Numbered from the stretch's first letter, positions 24,190 to 35,519 are shown. The stretch: DNA of 64,000 nt from Nereocystis luetkeana (GCA_031213475.1 JARUPZ010000011.1:4180001-4244000); one strand, 5' to 3'. Translations and numbers: made by a program. Notes: a model not told the origin generated them from the letters alone.

Positions 24190-24660
24190 AACAAGCGTGA
24201 AGTATCTAGCTTATACAGATCCTCCAGACCATACAGAAATCCTGCAGAGAATACAGATCCTGCAAATCGTACAGACCGCATCTCGGTTAAGGTGTGCAGA
24301 TCATCCAGATCACACAGATCCCACTAAGGTAGATCATGCCGATCCTGCAGACCATACACATCCAACCCGGTAAAGATGTACAGATCACACAGATCCCACC
24401 CAAGTACACAGGTGTGAAATATCCGCCTCATACAGACCCATCCCGGCTAAACTTGATGCAAACAAGTGTCAAGTATCCAGATTTTACAGATCCTCCAGAC
24501 CATACAAAAATCCCGCCGATCATACAGATCCTGCAGATCATGCAGACCCACCGTACAAATGTGCATCTCATGCAGATCGTACATACTCCATCCCGGTGAA
24601 CAGATCATACAGATCACACAGATTCGACTCAGGTAGATCATACAGATCCTGCAGATTATT
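24190..24660 (+). repeat. 9-bp minisatellite (CAGATCNNN), left copy
   Basis: CAGATC words recur every 9 bp, for example CAGATCCTGCAGATCATG, interrupted by CATCCCGGYTAA-type segments. The inverted partner is at 59,590-60,394. Confidence 0.85.
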
Positions 24661-24661
24661 C

Positions 24662-27600
24662 AGATCCGGCAGATCGTGGACAAATCGAAAGGGGAGGCGC
24701 GCCACCACGACACAAGGGGCGGCGGGTGTACCGCGGTGCGGGGCACGAAACGAGGCGGGGGACGCACGGCCGGGCCGCGCAGGGGGCAGGAGGGGATGTG
24801 CGTGGCGGGCCGTGCATGGAATGAGGGGGGGAAACGCGTCAGAGATGCGAACAGGGAACGAGAGGGGATGTCTGCGGCGGGGCTGTCGACAGATCGAGAG
24901 TGGGGGCGCAGGAAGGGCGCCCACAAGAAACAAGAGGGAAATTCCGTGGCGGGGCCGTGGACCGACCGAGTGGGGAGGCGCGCGGCTACGTGAGAAAGGA
25001 CAGGGGTGTACGGCGGGGTTGTGTACTAAACGAGAGGGGAGGCCACACACGGGCGACAAGAGAGGATAAGAGCGGCGAGGCAGTGCCCCGAACGAAGGGA
25101 GAGATGCGCGGCGGGGCCGTGAAGAGATGTAGAGGGGAAACGCGCGAGGAGTGCGCACAAGGAACGAGAGGGGGAGTGTTTGGCAGGGCCGTGGAAAGAC
25201 CGAGAGGGGAGCCGCGCGGCTGCGAGACAAAGGGGGGTGGTGTACGGTGGGGCCGTGCACGGAAATAGAGGGGAGGCGCGCGGCGGGGCCGCACACGGGA
25301 CGGGAGGCGAGGTGGGCGTTGACACCGTGCACGGAACGAGGGGGGAGATGCACGGCGGGGCCGTGCATGAGCGCGGGGGGAATTGCGCGGCGGGGCCGTG
25401 CAGCGAACGAGAGAGGAAGCCCGCGGCGAGGCCGTGGACAGATCGAGAGAGGAGGAGCGGGGCTTCGAGACAAGGCGGTGGGTGTACAGCGGGGCCAAGC
25501 ACGGAACGAGAGGGAAGGCGTGCGGCGAGGCCGCACACGGGGCAGAAGGGGAGGTGCGCGATGGGGCCGTGCACAGAACGACGGGAGAGATGCATGGCGG
25601 GGCGGTGCAGGGATCGAAAAGGGAGACGCGAGAGAAGCGCGCACAAGGAACGAAAGGGACAGTCCGCGAAGGGGCCGTGGAAAGACCGGGAGGGGAGCTG
25701 CGCGGCTGCGAGGCAAAAGGGGTGGTGTACGGTGAGGCCGTGCACCGAACGAGAGAGGAGGCGTACCGCGGGGCCGTACACGGGACAGGAGGAGAGGTTC
25801 GCGTTGACACCGTGGACGGAACGAGGGGGGAGATGCGTGGCGGGGCTGTGGACAGACTGAGAGGGGAGACGCGGACAGGACATCCACAATAAACGGGGGG
25901 GGAAGTTTGCGGCGGGGTCGTGGACACATCGACAGGGGAGGAGCGCGCCTTCGAGACAAGGGGGCGGGTGTACGGCGGGGCCTTGCACAGAACGAGCAGG
26001 GAGGCGCTCAGCCGGCACGAACACGGGACAGGAGGGGAGCTGCTCGGTGGGCCCGTGCACGGAACGGGGGGGGAAAATTCGCGGTGGGGTCGTGCATTGA
26101 TCGAGAGGGGAGACGCGCGAAGGGTACGCACAAGGAATGAGAGGGGAAGTCCGCCGCGGGGTCGTGGACAGATCGAGAGGGGAGGAGCGCAACTACCACA
26201 CAGGGGGGGGGGGGGTGTATAGCGGTGCGGGGCACGAAACGAGAGGGGAGGCGCGCGGCGGGGCCGCACACGGGGCAGGAGCGGAGGTGCGCGGCGGGTC
26301 GTCCATGGAACGAGGGGGGAAGACGCGTGAGCAGTGCGAACAGGGAACGAGAGGGGGGGTCCGTGGCGGGGCCGAGAACAAATCGAGAGCGTAGGCGCGC
26401 GGCTACGAGCCAAAAGCGGGGGGAGTACGGCGGGGCCGTGCACGGAACGAGAGGGGAGGCACGCAGCGTCGAGACAAAGGAGGGAGGTGTACGACAGGGC
26501 CGTGCACGCAACGAGTTAAGAGGCGCGCGGTGAGGTCGCACAAGGAACAGTAGGGGAGGTGCGCGGCGAGGCCGTGCACGGAACGAGACGGGAGGCACGC
26601 AGCGGGGCCGCACACTGGGCAGCAGGCGAGGTGCGCGACGGGGCTGTGCACGGAACGAGAGGGGAGGCGCGAGCGGGGCGCACACAAGGAACGAGAAGGG
26701 GACTCCGGGTCGTGACCGTGGACAAACCGAGAGGGGAGGCGCTCGGCTACGACAAAAGGGGGGGGGGGGGGGTGTACGGCGGAGGCGTGCACGGAGCGAG
26801 GGGGGGAGAGGCGTGGCGGGGCCGGGCAAATAAGAAGAGGGGAGACGCGCGGGCTGGGCGCACAACGAACGGGAGGAGAGGTCGCGGCAGGGCCGTTGGC
26901 AGACTGACAGGGGAGGCGTGCAGTTATGAGAAAAGTGGGGTGTGTACGGTGCGGCTGTGCTCGGAACGAGAGGGGAAACGCGCGAGGGGTGCGCGCAAGC
27001 ACCGAGTGTAGGAGTCCGTGCCGCGGCCGTGGACGAACCGAGAAGAGAGCCGTGCGTTGACGCGACAAACTGGCGGGGTGTACGGCAGGGCCGTGCACGG
27101 AACAAGAGGGGAGGCGCGGCGGGGGCACACACGGGACAGCAGAGAGGTGGGCGGTAGAGCCGTGCACGGAACGAAGGAGGAGACGCGCGGTGGGGTCTTG
27201 CAGGGATCGAGAGGGGAGACCCGCGGGGGAGTGAAAAGGGAACGAGAGGGGGAGTCCACGGCGGGGCCGTGGACAGATAAAGAGGGGAAGCGCGCGGCGG
27301 GGCCGCACTCAGACCAAGAGAGGATAGGCGTCGTGGGGCCGTGCACGGAACGAGGGGGGGGATGCGCGGCGGGGCCGGGTATGGAACGAGAGGGGAAACG
27401 CGCGGGGGGGGCGCACAACGATTTGGAGGGGAAACCCGTGGCGGGGCCGTGTACAAATCGAGAGGGTAGTGCGCGGCAGGGCCGCTCACAGATCAAGGGA
27501 AGAAGGTCACGGCGGGGCCTTGCACAGAACGCGGTAGGAGAAGCGCGGGGGGGGCGTCCACGGAACAAGGGGGGGTTTACGCGGCGGGGCCGTGCTGTGA

Positions 27601-28640
27601 ACGAAAGGGGAGACGCGTGAGGAGCGCGCACAAAGAACGAGAGGGAAGGCCCACGGTGGGGCCGTGGACAGATCGAGAGGGGAGGCGCGCGCCCACGAGA
27701 TAAAGGTGGGGGGTGTTTGGCGGGGTCTTGCACGGAACGAGAGGGTAGGCGCACGACGTGGCCGCGCACTAGACAGGAGGCGAAGTGCGCGGCGGGCCGT
27801 GCACAGAACGAGCGGGGAGATGCGCGGCGGGGCCGTGCAGGGATCGAGGGGGAAACGCGAGAGGTGCGCGCACAAGGAATGAGAGGGGAAGTCTGCGGCG
27901 CCGCCGTGGACAGACCGAGGGGGGAGGCTCGCGGCTACAAGACAAGGGGGAAGGGTGTACGGCGGTGCCGTGCACGGAATAAGGGGGGGCGCGCGACGAG
28001 ACCACACATGGGACAGGAGGGGAGGTGCGCGGCCAGGCCGTGCACGGAACAAGGGGGGAGATGCGCGGCGGGGCCGTGCAGGGATCGAGAGGGGAAACGC
28101 TCACGGGGGCGCACCAGGAACGAGAGGGGAAGTCCGTGGTGGGGCTGTGGATAGATCGAAAGGGGAGGCGCGCGGCTGGGCCGCACATGTATAGGCGCGG
28201 CGAGGTCGTGCACGGAATGGGGGGGGAGGTGCGTGGCGGGGCCGGGTATCGAACGAGGGAGGAGACGCGCGGGAGGGGCGTACAACGAACAGGAGGGGAA
28301 GCCCCTGGCGGGGCCGTGGACAGGTCGACAGGGGGAGTGCGCAACGGGACCGCGCACGGAACAAGCCAGGAAGGGCGCGACTGGACGGTGACGCGGGAAG
28401 AGTTGCGCGTCGGGATCATAGACGGAACGAAGGAGGGGTCGCGCGGCGGGCTAGTCCAAGGGAAAAAAATATCGACGCACAAGGGGGGCGCACAAAAAAA
28501 GAGTGGCGGGGCTCGCTTTGTGGCCTTGCTCAGATCGAGGCGGGAGGCGCGCGGCGCACGCGTAGCAAGAGAGGAAGGGCGCGCTGGGGCCGTGCACGGA
28601 GCGGAGAGGAAGATGCGAGGCAAGGCCGGGGAAAGAACGA
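24662..28640 (+). repeat. GC-rich 36-bp tandem array, right part
   Basis: Same 36-bp unit and same higher-order unit of about 245 bp as 17,880-19,758; spacers are visible near 24,700, 24,980, 25,220, 25,470, 25,705, 25,948, 26,195, 26,400, 27,690 and 27,935. Long open frames occur on both strands (up to about 490 codons on the minus strand) with Pro/Arg/Ser-rich translation. Their codon positions show no constraint beyond the repeat, so I do not annotate them as genes. The array runs directly into the RT region near 28,640. Confidence 0.9.
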
Positions 28641-28665
28641 GGGTGCAACAGGCGGAGGCAATAGA

Positions 28666-29310
28666 GTGGGAAAAGTCACGGCAGTGGAAGAAGCGCTAGT
28701 ATTTTCGAGGAGGATCGGGGGTGAGACGGAAGAGCGGGATCGGCTGGTTCAAGTGATGACGGAGGCAGGGGGAAAGTTGTTACAACGGGAGGGAGGTGAT
28801 TTGGCGAAGGTGGTGCCCCCAATATTGATGCGGAGCAGGTGGCGAGATTTGTTGGGGGACAGCACAACATAGACCAATTCGAACGGCTAACGCAGATTGC
28901 CAGGGTGGGCGTGCCGGTGGATGCAGGTCCAGGGGGCGATCTCGAGCGCGAGCTGGCGTACGGGAGTCACAGCAGCGCCGACAAGCACGCGAACGAGGTA
29001 TGTGAGAAGGCGGTGGGCGAGGTCAAGGTAGGGAGAGCATTAAGGGCTCCGAGATTGGCGAGGATGGTGCGAGGCCTGCGGGTATACCCAGAAAGAGTGG
29101 TAGAAGAGAAAGGGAAGAGGAGGGTCATCCACGATGCGACTTTCAGCGGCAAGCCAAAAATGGGACGAGAGGGGAGGCGGCCAGTGAACAAGCTGATGTA
29201 TTAGGACCATACCCCGGAGGGCCACTTGGCGAACATGATGCTCCCAATCGTGCGGAGGATCCTGGGGAAAAGGGACAACTCTGGAGTGGAAAGAGGATAC
29301 TGATACCGAA
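28666..29310 (+). pseudogene. RT N-terminal part of the DIRS-like element
   Basis: The stretch at 28,839-29,204 includes ANEVCEKAVGEVKVGRAL, GLRVYPERVVEEKGKRR and VIHDATFSG, followed by VNKLMY. This matches the fingers region that precedes motif A in DIRS/Ngaro reverse transcriptases, where a KRRxxHD-type block is characteristic. It ends at TAG (29,202-29,204). Pieces at 28,666-28,872 in another frame (LLQREGGDLAKVVPP) probably belong to the same broken protein. Frameshifts separate it from motif A at 29,311. Confidence 0.75.
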
Positions 29311-30090
29311 ATGGACGTGAAGAGTGCTTTTCGTCAAGTGGGGGTGGACCCTCCAGGGGCCGTGAATTTCGGGTACGTCCTCGGGGGTTACGTGTTCATC
29401 GACCCGCGGTTGACGTTAGGGTGCCGGGTGGTGGAGGGTATTGGCCAGTGCCATTCAACAAAAACAGCGACAGACGACCCGGGAATCAGCGAGGATCATG
29501 GCGGCAAGAGTGGTGCATGCCCAGGTCACAGCTGACACGGGAGCAGAAGCGAAACCGTTGCCAGAGAGTTGGATAGCTAAGGCAGCAGAGGGGGAGGGAG
29601 GCGGAGAACACGGCGCGGGTGGTTTTCTTCATGGAGGACGCGGCGTCGGTGGGGGTACAGTGGGAACCGGACGGGGGAAAATGCATAGCGCTGGCGCCGT
29701 CGCTAGCGTCGATTCATTTTCAGGCCATGGCGGAAAGGAGGGAGGGGGGGGAGCCCCTGCTGTCGCACAAGAAAGTCACGGACTGGGCACCACAGCTGGA
29801 ATTGCTGGGGTTCAACTTGGACATGGAGAAATTGACGACATCATTGCCACCCAGAAATATCAGGGAGTTGCAGGAGCTGCTGGAGGAGGGGCCCGAGAGG
29901 AGGCGCACGGCGACGGTACGGGATATTCTCGTGTTGGCCGGAAAACTGCACCACGTGTCGTACGTAATTAGACCAGGGAGGCCCTTCGTGCGGTGGCTTC
30001 TGCAGCTGAGCAAGCTGCGTCTGAATGGGGAGGAGAAAGTAGAGAGGGGGGGGCGTGGGGGAGGAGTGGGAAGAAGGCGAAAGCCATGAG
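29311..30090 (+). pseudogene. RT catalytic core of the DIRS-like element
   Basis: MDVKSAFRQVGVDPPGAVNF (29,311 on) is motif A with its Asp. The frame then shifts near 29,440 (LASAIQQKQRQTTRES continues in another frame) and again near 29,610. From 29,619 the frame reads VFFMEDAASVGVQW, which aligns with the YxDD box but has Glu-Asp where two Asp are expected. WAPQLELLGFNLD and the thumb/connection part ATVRDILVLAGKLHHVSYV follow. At least two frameshifts and a changed catalytic pair make this a dead copy. Confidence 0.8.
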
Positions 30091-30850
30091 GAAGTTGAGA
30101 TTGACAGAGGAGTTCATGGAAAACGTGGGGTGGAGGAGATGCTGCCTGAAGGAGGGCATGGCCGGGGAGGAACAAACCTTAGCTGCGTCGTTCTTGAGAT
30201 TCATGAAGCAGACCCATAAAATGCTATGGTTTTCGCACGCGTCGTTCGAAGTTGTTCCGGGGCTGTGCCTGGAAACGGGGGTGTACTGGACACACAGTCT
30301 GTCGGAAGAGGAGGGGAAGAGGATGATTAGGAGCAAGAAGGGCGGGGGCGAGAATCAGTTGTTTATCAACGTTTTAGAGTTGAGAAGAATAGTGATGACG
30401 ACTTACGTGATGGTAGTGATCAGGACGGATAGACCAACGAAGGAAGGAGAGTCGGTGCTGAGGAGGGGAGACAGTTTATCGGCGGTGAAGTGGGTAATTA
30501 ACTGCGGGGGAGGGAAGGGGGAGGAGAGGTCGGGGGGGTAGACGAATATTTTGGGGGTGTTAGAGACGATAGGAGGGTGGGGCTTCCAGGACAAGCACGT
30601 GCGGGGCGTGGAGAATTTCCTGGCGGACGGGATAACGAGGTGGAAGGAGAGTGAAATCAACACCAGACTGACTGCAGAACACCTCACCGTCTTATGGCAG
30701 GCCGAGACGCTCGGAGTAGAGGGGAAGGAGATGTCTACGGAGACTGTTCGGGTTGCTACGCACTCGGACGGGTTGCGAGGTCGACTAGAAAGGCTTATGC
30801 ACAAGGTTGGAGGATGTGGGTCAGCAGGAGGGTCATGCGGGGAAAGATAA
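29993..30850 (+). pseudogene. RNase H domain of the DIRS-like element
   Basis: Motifs in order: MLWFSHASFE (the expected first catalytic Asp, FSDAS-like, is His here), INVLELRRIVMTTYVM (Glu), RRGDSLSAVKWV (Asp), then HVRGVENFLADGITRW (last Asp). An in-frame TAG at 30,539-30,541 splits the domain. It overlaps the end of the RT region in a different frame, which again points to indels. RNase H directly after RT and before a recombinase is the DIRS/Ngaro order. Confidence 0.8.
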
Positions 30851-30854
30851 TTGG

Positions 30855-31780
30855 CTGAGGGGGGAGATAAACGAGTGGGAGATGGTAGAAGAACTGACGG
30901 AGTTCATGGCTTACTGCTGTGCGGAGAGGAAGAACAATGAGTAGACTGTGCCGGGGAAGCTGGTAGCGATAAACGTTTACCACGAGCAGTGGGTGGGGTT
31001 GTCTTTGGCCCTGCGGCACTTCAGGATCAAGGCAGTGAAAAAGGGGATCAAGAAGGCGCACGAGGAGGCCGGGAACCAACCGCGGGTGAGAAGACCGCTA
31101 GCATGGGAGATGATCGAGGTGATGGAGGAGAGCATAGGGGAAGGGGGTGTGGGGGGGAGAATAGCATTGATCGGCTTGGTATTATCGTACAAGTTGTTGT
31201 TGAGGGCATCGGAATTGTTTTCAAGGGAGGCCGGGGGGGTGCACCAGGTTTACTACTTGAGGAGGGGGGATATTGCCTTTTTCGAGAGAAGCGTAGAGCT
31301 GGGCCCGAGAGGCGGGGGGCGGCGGACACCGTGCAGGTGCATTTGAAAGGAGCAAAAGGGGAACAGGGGAGGAAAGGGGCATTCATGGTGAGAGCAACGG
31401 AGGAAAAGAGGGAGGGGCTGGGGGGGGATGTGGTGGACGTGTTGCTGGAGCTGTTCGAGTAGTACCAAACAATAATCCTGGAGGAGAGAGCGCGCCGCTG
31501 ATGCAGGAGCGGCGGGGGGTGGAAGGTTTGGACGAGAGGGCAGGCGACGTACTGTCTAAGAAGCGGGCTGGGACGGTGGGGGAGAGATGGCTATAGCAAG
31601 GGAGGGGAGCAGTGGCGGAGCTGGCATCGGAGGAGCTCGGGCTGCACTCCGGGAGGTAGAAGGAGCAACGAGGTTGTCGGAGATGGGAGCCCCACCGTGG
31701 GTGCTTCAGAGGGAGGAAAGGTGGGCGTCGCAGGCATTTATCGTCGAGTATATAGGCGTGAGAATGAGGGGCATGCAATG
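30855..31780 (+). pseudogene. Tyrosine recombinase of the DIRS-like element
   Basis: The frame at 30,948-31,346 contains a core-binding-like helix region, then LVLSYKLLLRASELFSREAG with the box I Arg in LLRASEL. After a frameshift, HLKGAKGEQGRKGAFMV supplies the lysine region (31,343-31,462). A third frame (31,587 on) has ALREVEGATRLSEMG, then REERWASQAFIVEY with the conserved Trp and candidate nucleophile Tyr. The expected HxxR His is not visible. This enzyme class integrates circular cDNA without target duplication. Two frameshifts inactivate it. Confidence 0.8.
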
Positions 31781-31790
31781 TTTACAAGTT

Positions 31791-33400
31791 GGGTTTCGGC
31801 TCGTACCAAACGTAATGGACGATGTAAGCGTAGCTACCCACACACCACAAACGCCTGTCTACGAGCACAAATGTGATGACACTGCTGCTGTTGTGTGTCT
31901 GTACGGGCACCGGGCGTACACCTTACTATCCACAACCCTGTCATCTAGTACCACCGCCAACTGCGTGTACGTACGGAAGCCGGACGTGCACGTTACCTTT
32001 TTTCGCGTGTAGGTCGCCTGATTGTGCACACATATGCCCGGGCGGTTGACCGTGACGTGGTGTAGCCCACCTACAACCATATAACTTGCACACCCGCGCG
32101 ATAACCAGATATTCCAGACTGGGTATACTGCCAGTACACTGGTTATCGGGCGCGATAGCTCCTGTACGTACGACAGAGAGGCCACCGTAACGTACGACAA
32201 ACCGATTCGCATACGGGCGAGCATCGAGCAAGCGTTCGAAAACGGGCGACAACATGCTCGCGGGCGATGGCAAAATCGAAGATTTTTTTGTGGGGTAGGC
32301 TGCGCCATCAGCTCAAGAATGGTATATTTCATATAAAATACCGCCCGCTCTCTCACCTCCCTAACCCCCTCGCTGCAAGCGCTGCCTGGCCATGTCTGGC
32401 TTTGTTGCCGCCTTGCTTAATACGGCAAACCCAGCGGGGTGCTCGGATACTTAGCATTTATATTACGTAAATAGGTAACTACATGATCACGTCTAGGTAG
32501 GTTTTCAAATATGGAGTCTGCCGCCTGGCGTGCAGCTGATCCCCGCGTTCAGAGGTGTCCTGTTGCTGTGCTGCTGTGTTTATCTGTTTCGTGGGTTTGG
32601 CTGCTCTGCTGTATATGGTATGCTCGTATCAACCGTATCACGTTGTTGCGTAGTTGCGGTCTCCTATTCACGGTTTGTTGTGGCACGTATGGGCGAAACA
32701 TCCTTTCATCGAGTGGTGAAAGCGACTACTAACAGTCGCCACACTTTCGCCTGAGCTTGCAAGGCCCATGTGACGCAGGGTCGGATGCACCCTCAAAACA
32801 AAGCTGCCGTTGGGTGCCTTAGATGTATCCGTGGGACGCACGTACTCGTACATACCGGAACACAAAGAAGTCCGGGCTCTGTTGTGTAAGGCCTACCGTA
32901 CGACCCCTTCCGGTGTGACGGGCTCAGCGCGCGCACATCCATACGATCCCCCCGCCGGCATGCAATAGCGGAACCCTATTGGGTGTGCCCCTCCCGACCC
33001 CTGGTCGGGTACCAGGAGACGCACTGATCATCGCGCCGTTGCCATCTTTACGCGAAGCTCAGGTTCACTACTGCTGTTTGCCCTATCTTAAATGTAGTAT
33101 ATATAGGTGACTTTCTCTAATAATAGGGTCAACCAGGGATTAAGCTACCTCATCCCCTTGTGCGAGGCCTAGAGGGGGGTTGGCGCAAAAGCATGAACCA
33201 AAGTGTAATTGCCGGGACCGCGGGCTCAATGCTCCCCAGTCAGCTTCGCACAAACGTCTGAGAGGTGTGCGTGAGGCGGTTTACTCGCATCCACCGAAAT
33301 TCATCCAGTTCGGGCTCAGCTATTTGAAGTCTACCGCGCAACCTCCACTCGAGGGTGCGGACTCAATCCTCCATTGCTCGTGCTACGCCTGTCACAGCAC
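31791..33400. other. Unassigned DNA
   Basis: No coding bias. A short GC hairpin (CCCGACCCCTGGTCGGG) lies near 32,994-33,010. Otherwise nothing recognised. Confidence 0.4.
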
Positions 33401-33404
33401 AGCC

Positions 33405-33930
33405 GGTCTACAGCTCCAGGGCTAGCCATCGTCTCTACCGCCTCTACGACGAACACCCGCTGTAATGGTTGTGACATCAACACTATGATGAAAACTCGGC
33501 AACCGCCAACCCCTCGCAGCAAGCACACCGGTGGGTTGCAAGTCCACCGGCGATCTGGAGTTGATGTGGTATTTCACCGGCTCTACACGTTCCGTCCATG
33601 AAAGATGTGCTAAGATCAGACCACACCCACAAATAAAACTAAATATACAAACAAACCACGAAAACAACCGTACACGCAGAAAGAGAAAGTGACATTCTAG
33701 AAGCTGGCACCGCTGTAGCCACCACTGTAGGCCATCGCCTATACGATGACACCCGCTGTAGTGGCTGTGCTATCAACACTATGGTGAAAACTCGGGAACC
33801 CTCTACTCCTCGTGGTACACTGGTGGGTCTCAAGTCCACCCGTGAGCTGGAGTTGCTGCCGTCTCTCACCCGCTCTTCATGAGCCGCCCATGAAGCGTGT
33901 ACTAAGATCAGACCACACCCACAAAAAAAA
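33405..33930 (+). repeat. Two-copy tandem repeat, about 285-bp unit
   Basis: Units at about 33,405-33,640 and 33,690-33,930 share GACACCCGCTGTAGTGG-like, ATCAACACTATGRTGAAAACTCGG, a GTGGGT...CAAGTCCACC segment and ACTAAGATCAGACCACACCC, each ending in an A-rich tail. The GGGT..CAAGTCC piece is weakly B-box-like, so a SINE-derived unit is possible. Confidence 0.65.
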
Positions 33931-33934
33931 CAGG

Positions 33935-34335
33935 GGTGATGCTATTTGCGGCACCGGTGCCGAAACGTGATATTTGCGACATCGCGCTACGTTCGCGACA
34001 CATGCCACAGATTGGCTCCGCACCGCAAGGGATGTGTTGGCATAGTGCAGGGCCATCATTGAAGCTGTCGCATGGCTGACACGGGCCAGGATTCGAGGAG
34101 ATATCTGGCCTCCTCCTGGTGCACCCGCAAATAGTTTTGATCGTTGTCGCAAATAAGCCGTCGGAAATACGTTGTTTACGACAATGCACCGTGGTTGAGG
34201 CACACGCTCCTCGGAATGGTGTAAGGCTACCATTAAAGCCATCATATAGCCAGTACTCGAGGAGATATGTCGTATCCTGGTGCACCCGCAGAATTCTCTG
34301 GCTGATGTCGCAACTAAGCGTGTCGCAAACACATT
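33935..34335 (+). repeat. Dispersed repeat D, two tandem units
   Basis: Units of about 180-190 bp carry ATTTGCGACA, TGGCATRGTGCAGGGC, GAGGAGATAT and CTGGTGCACCCGCA. Other copies are at 42,055-42,240 (+) and 45,060-45,642 (-), with an end fragment at 46,333-46,370 (-). An outer end reads AAAACAGGGGTGATGCTATT and continues TTGCGGCACCGGTGCCG. Confidence 0.75.
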
Positions 34336-35419
34336 AGCTACTAGAGTGTCTGCGCAAAAGGAAAGCTAGTACGATTATTGCTTACTAAGCTATTCCCCCG
34401 ATACGGACGACTAATCAAAAAGGCTAATCAAGTTTGAATAAATATGACAAAGTTACGCACTTCTGGATATAGCATATTATATTGTTACTGCCCTCGATGA
34501 AATGCATTCGAGCGCTGTTCTCAGTTTGCTTGTATTGTTTTTGCAAAGTCGCAGTTGGAGTTGGTGCGAGTGTGGAGAGAGACCAGTCGGCACCGGTACA
34601 GACGGCACCTTGGCTCTCAGACTGAGCGTCTGCTTTTCGTCCTTGGAACCAAGAACAAAAGGCTTGCGCTTCGCGCTCGCGCGCCTCATAGTAAAATACG
34701 GTTACTATATTACGGGACAGAGTGGTATGCCAGTAAGCAGTACCATAGGACGGCGAGAGCAGGACGCCCCACCCCCCAACAGCCATCAATAGGTTGTGGC
34801 TTACCTGGTCCATACGGCGGTGACGTATACAGGAAAACACGTCTGCCGATATCTGTACATCGCAAAATGTCCCCCCTCGCCTCTAAGAAAAGCCCACACG
34901 GCTCAACAGTTTAAACGTGATAAGCACACCAAGACACTGAAAATGTTTGAAATACTATTTTAGTTTTTTTCTTAAATACTCCCTGCAAATGTTGCAGCAG
35001 ATGTTGACGTACCAGCGCATGATGAGTACGTACGTACGTGTTTGCTGGTGAGTCTCACTATGATATTCGTACATGTTCTTGACCTCTCTTCTGCCCTTGA
35101 TATATGAAAAACGCAGTATGCACACACCTGTGAGATTGCAGGAGTAGCCCAAGAGCGCAGGAGGTGATGTTCGTGATTTCTGTGGGCAGGCTAGCGAGTG
35201 GCGCACTTTGATCCTGCAGCTTTTTGTTTCTTAAATCGGGGGAACGAAATATACGAGACGAACATACTACATGTATGTCGGTACTACACAGAGGGTTGGA
35301 AAGTAAAGCGAACTATTAGTACTTTTCGTCTTGAGGTTGATGCGAATTAGACTTTTTCGTGCTGCTAGACTACGAATATGAAAGTAGTGATGAAGCACCC
35401 TCTTTTACAGCCTATTATT

Positions 35420-35519
35420 ACGGGGGACCATAGTACTAAGACCAAATATTGTTTGTAAAAATAGGGAAATATACAGGTTCTTGTATTCACTGTAGGTCCT
35501 ATTTAATATGGTCCCCCGT
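35420..35519. mobile_element. MITE family M1, copy 2 (100 bp)
   Basis: Perfect 13-bp inverted ends, ACGGGGGACCATA and TATGGTCCCCCGT. TATTATT occurs immediately left (35,413-35,419) and two bases right (35,522-35,528), a likely imperfect target duplication. Block B copy 2 has no such element at the matching position (near 48,905), giving a paralogous empty site. Confidence 0.9.

Larger units (their letters stand above)
19760..24660. other. Unrelated segment interrupting the 36-bp array
   Basis: At 19,758 the array breaks off after GGGGCCGTG. It resumes at about 24,665 with GTGGACAAATCGAAAGGGG, which would continue the array in register. The segment between has ordinary composition and holds the three-copy repeat, a hairpin and the left inverted arm listed separately. 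Insertion into the array is the simplest reading; assembly or rearrangement is possible. Confidence 0.5.
22455..24660 (+). repeat. Left arm of a large inverted repeat
   Basis: The order TTACTTAGTA, the CGGAAGTGTTCACTTTTCTCG block, several CTCGAG/CTG cassettes, the TTTGCCCGTGCCACGCGGTTGC block and a 9-bp minisatellite is repeated in reverse orientation and reverse order at 59,590-62,010. Arms are diverged but clearly collinear, each about 2.2-2.4 kb, with about 35 kb between them. Confidence 0.85.
15380..31790 (+). mobile_element. Degenerate DIRS/Ngaro-like tyrosine-recombinase retrotransposon region with nested DNA
   Basis: From left to right: a coiled-coil/Gag-like part (15.6-17.7 kb), a 36-bp repeat array (17.88-19.76 kb), unrelated DNA (19.76-24.66 kb), the same array again (24.66-28.64 kb), reverse transcriptase and RNase H (28.8-30.85 kb) and a tyrosine recombinase (30.85-31.78 kb). 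All are on the + strand, and the strand is strongly G-biased throughout except the 19.76-24.66 kb part. RT-RNaseH-YR without an integrase is the signature of DIRS-type elements. No methyltransferase domain is seen, which is closer to Ngaro. I could not find the terminal or split direct repeats, so the outer limits are approximate. Many frameshifts and stops show it is dead. Confidence 0.8.

Noticed and set aside
24986..27489. Open frames of about 480-490 codons on the minus strand, and others up to 478 codons at 18,286-19,722
   Set aside because: They lie wholly within the 36-bp GC-rich repeats, overlap each other in several frames, and have only repeat-derived Pro/Arg/Ser composition with no domain.
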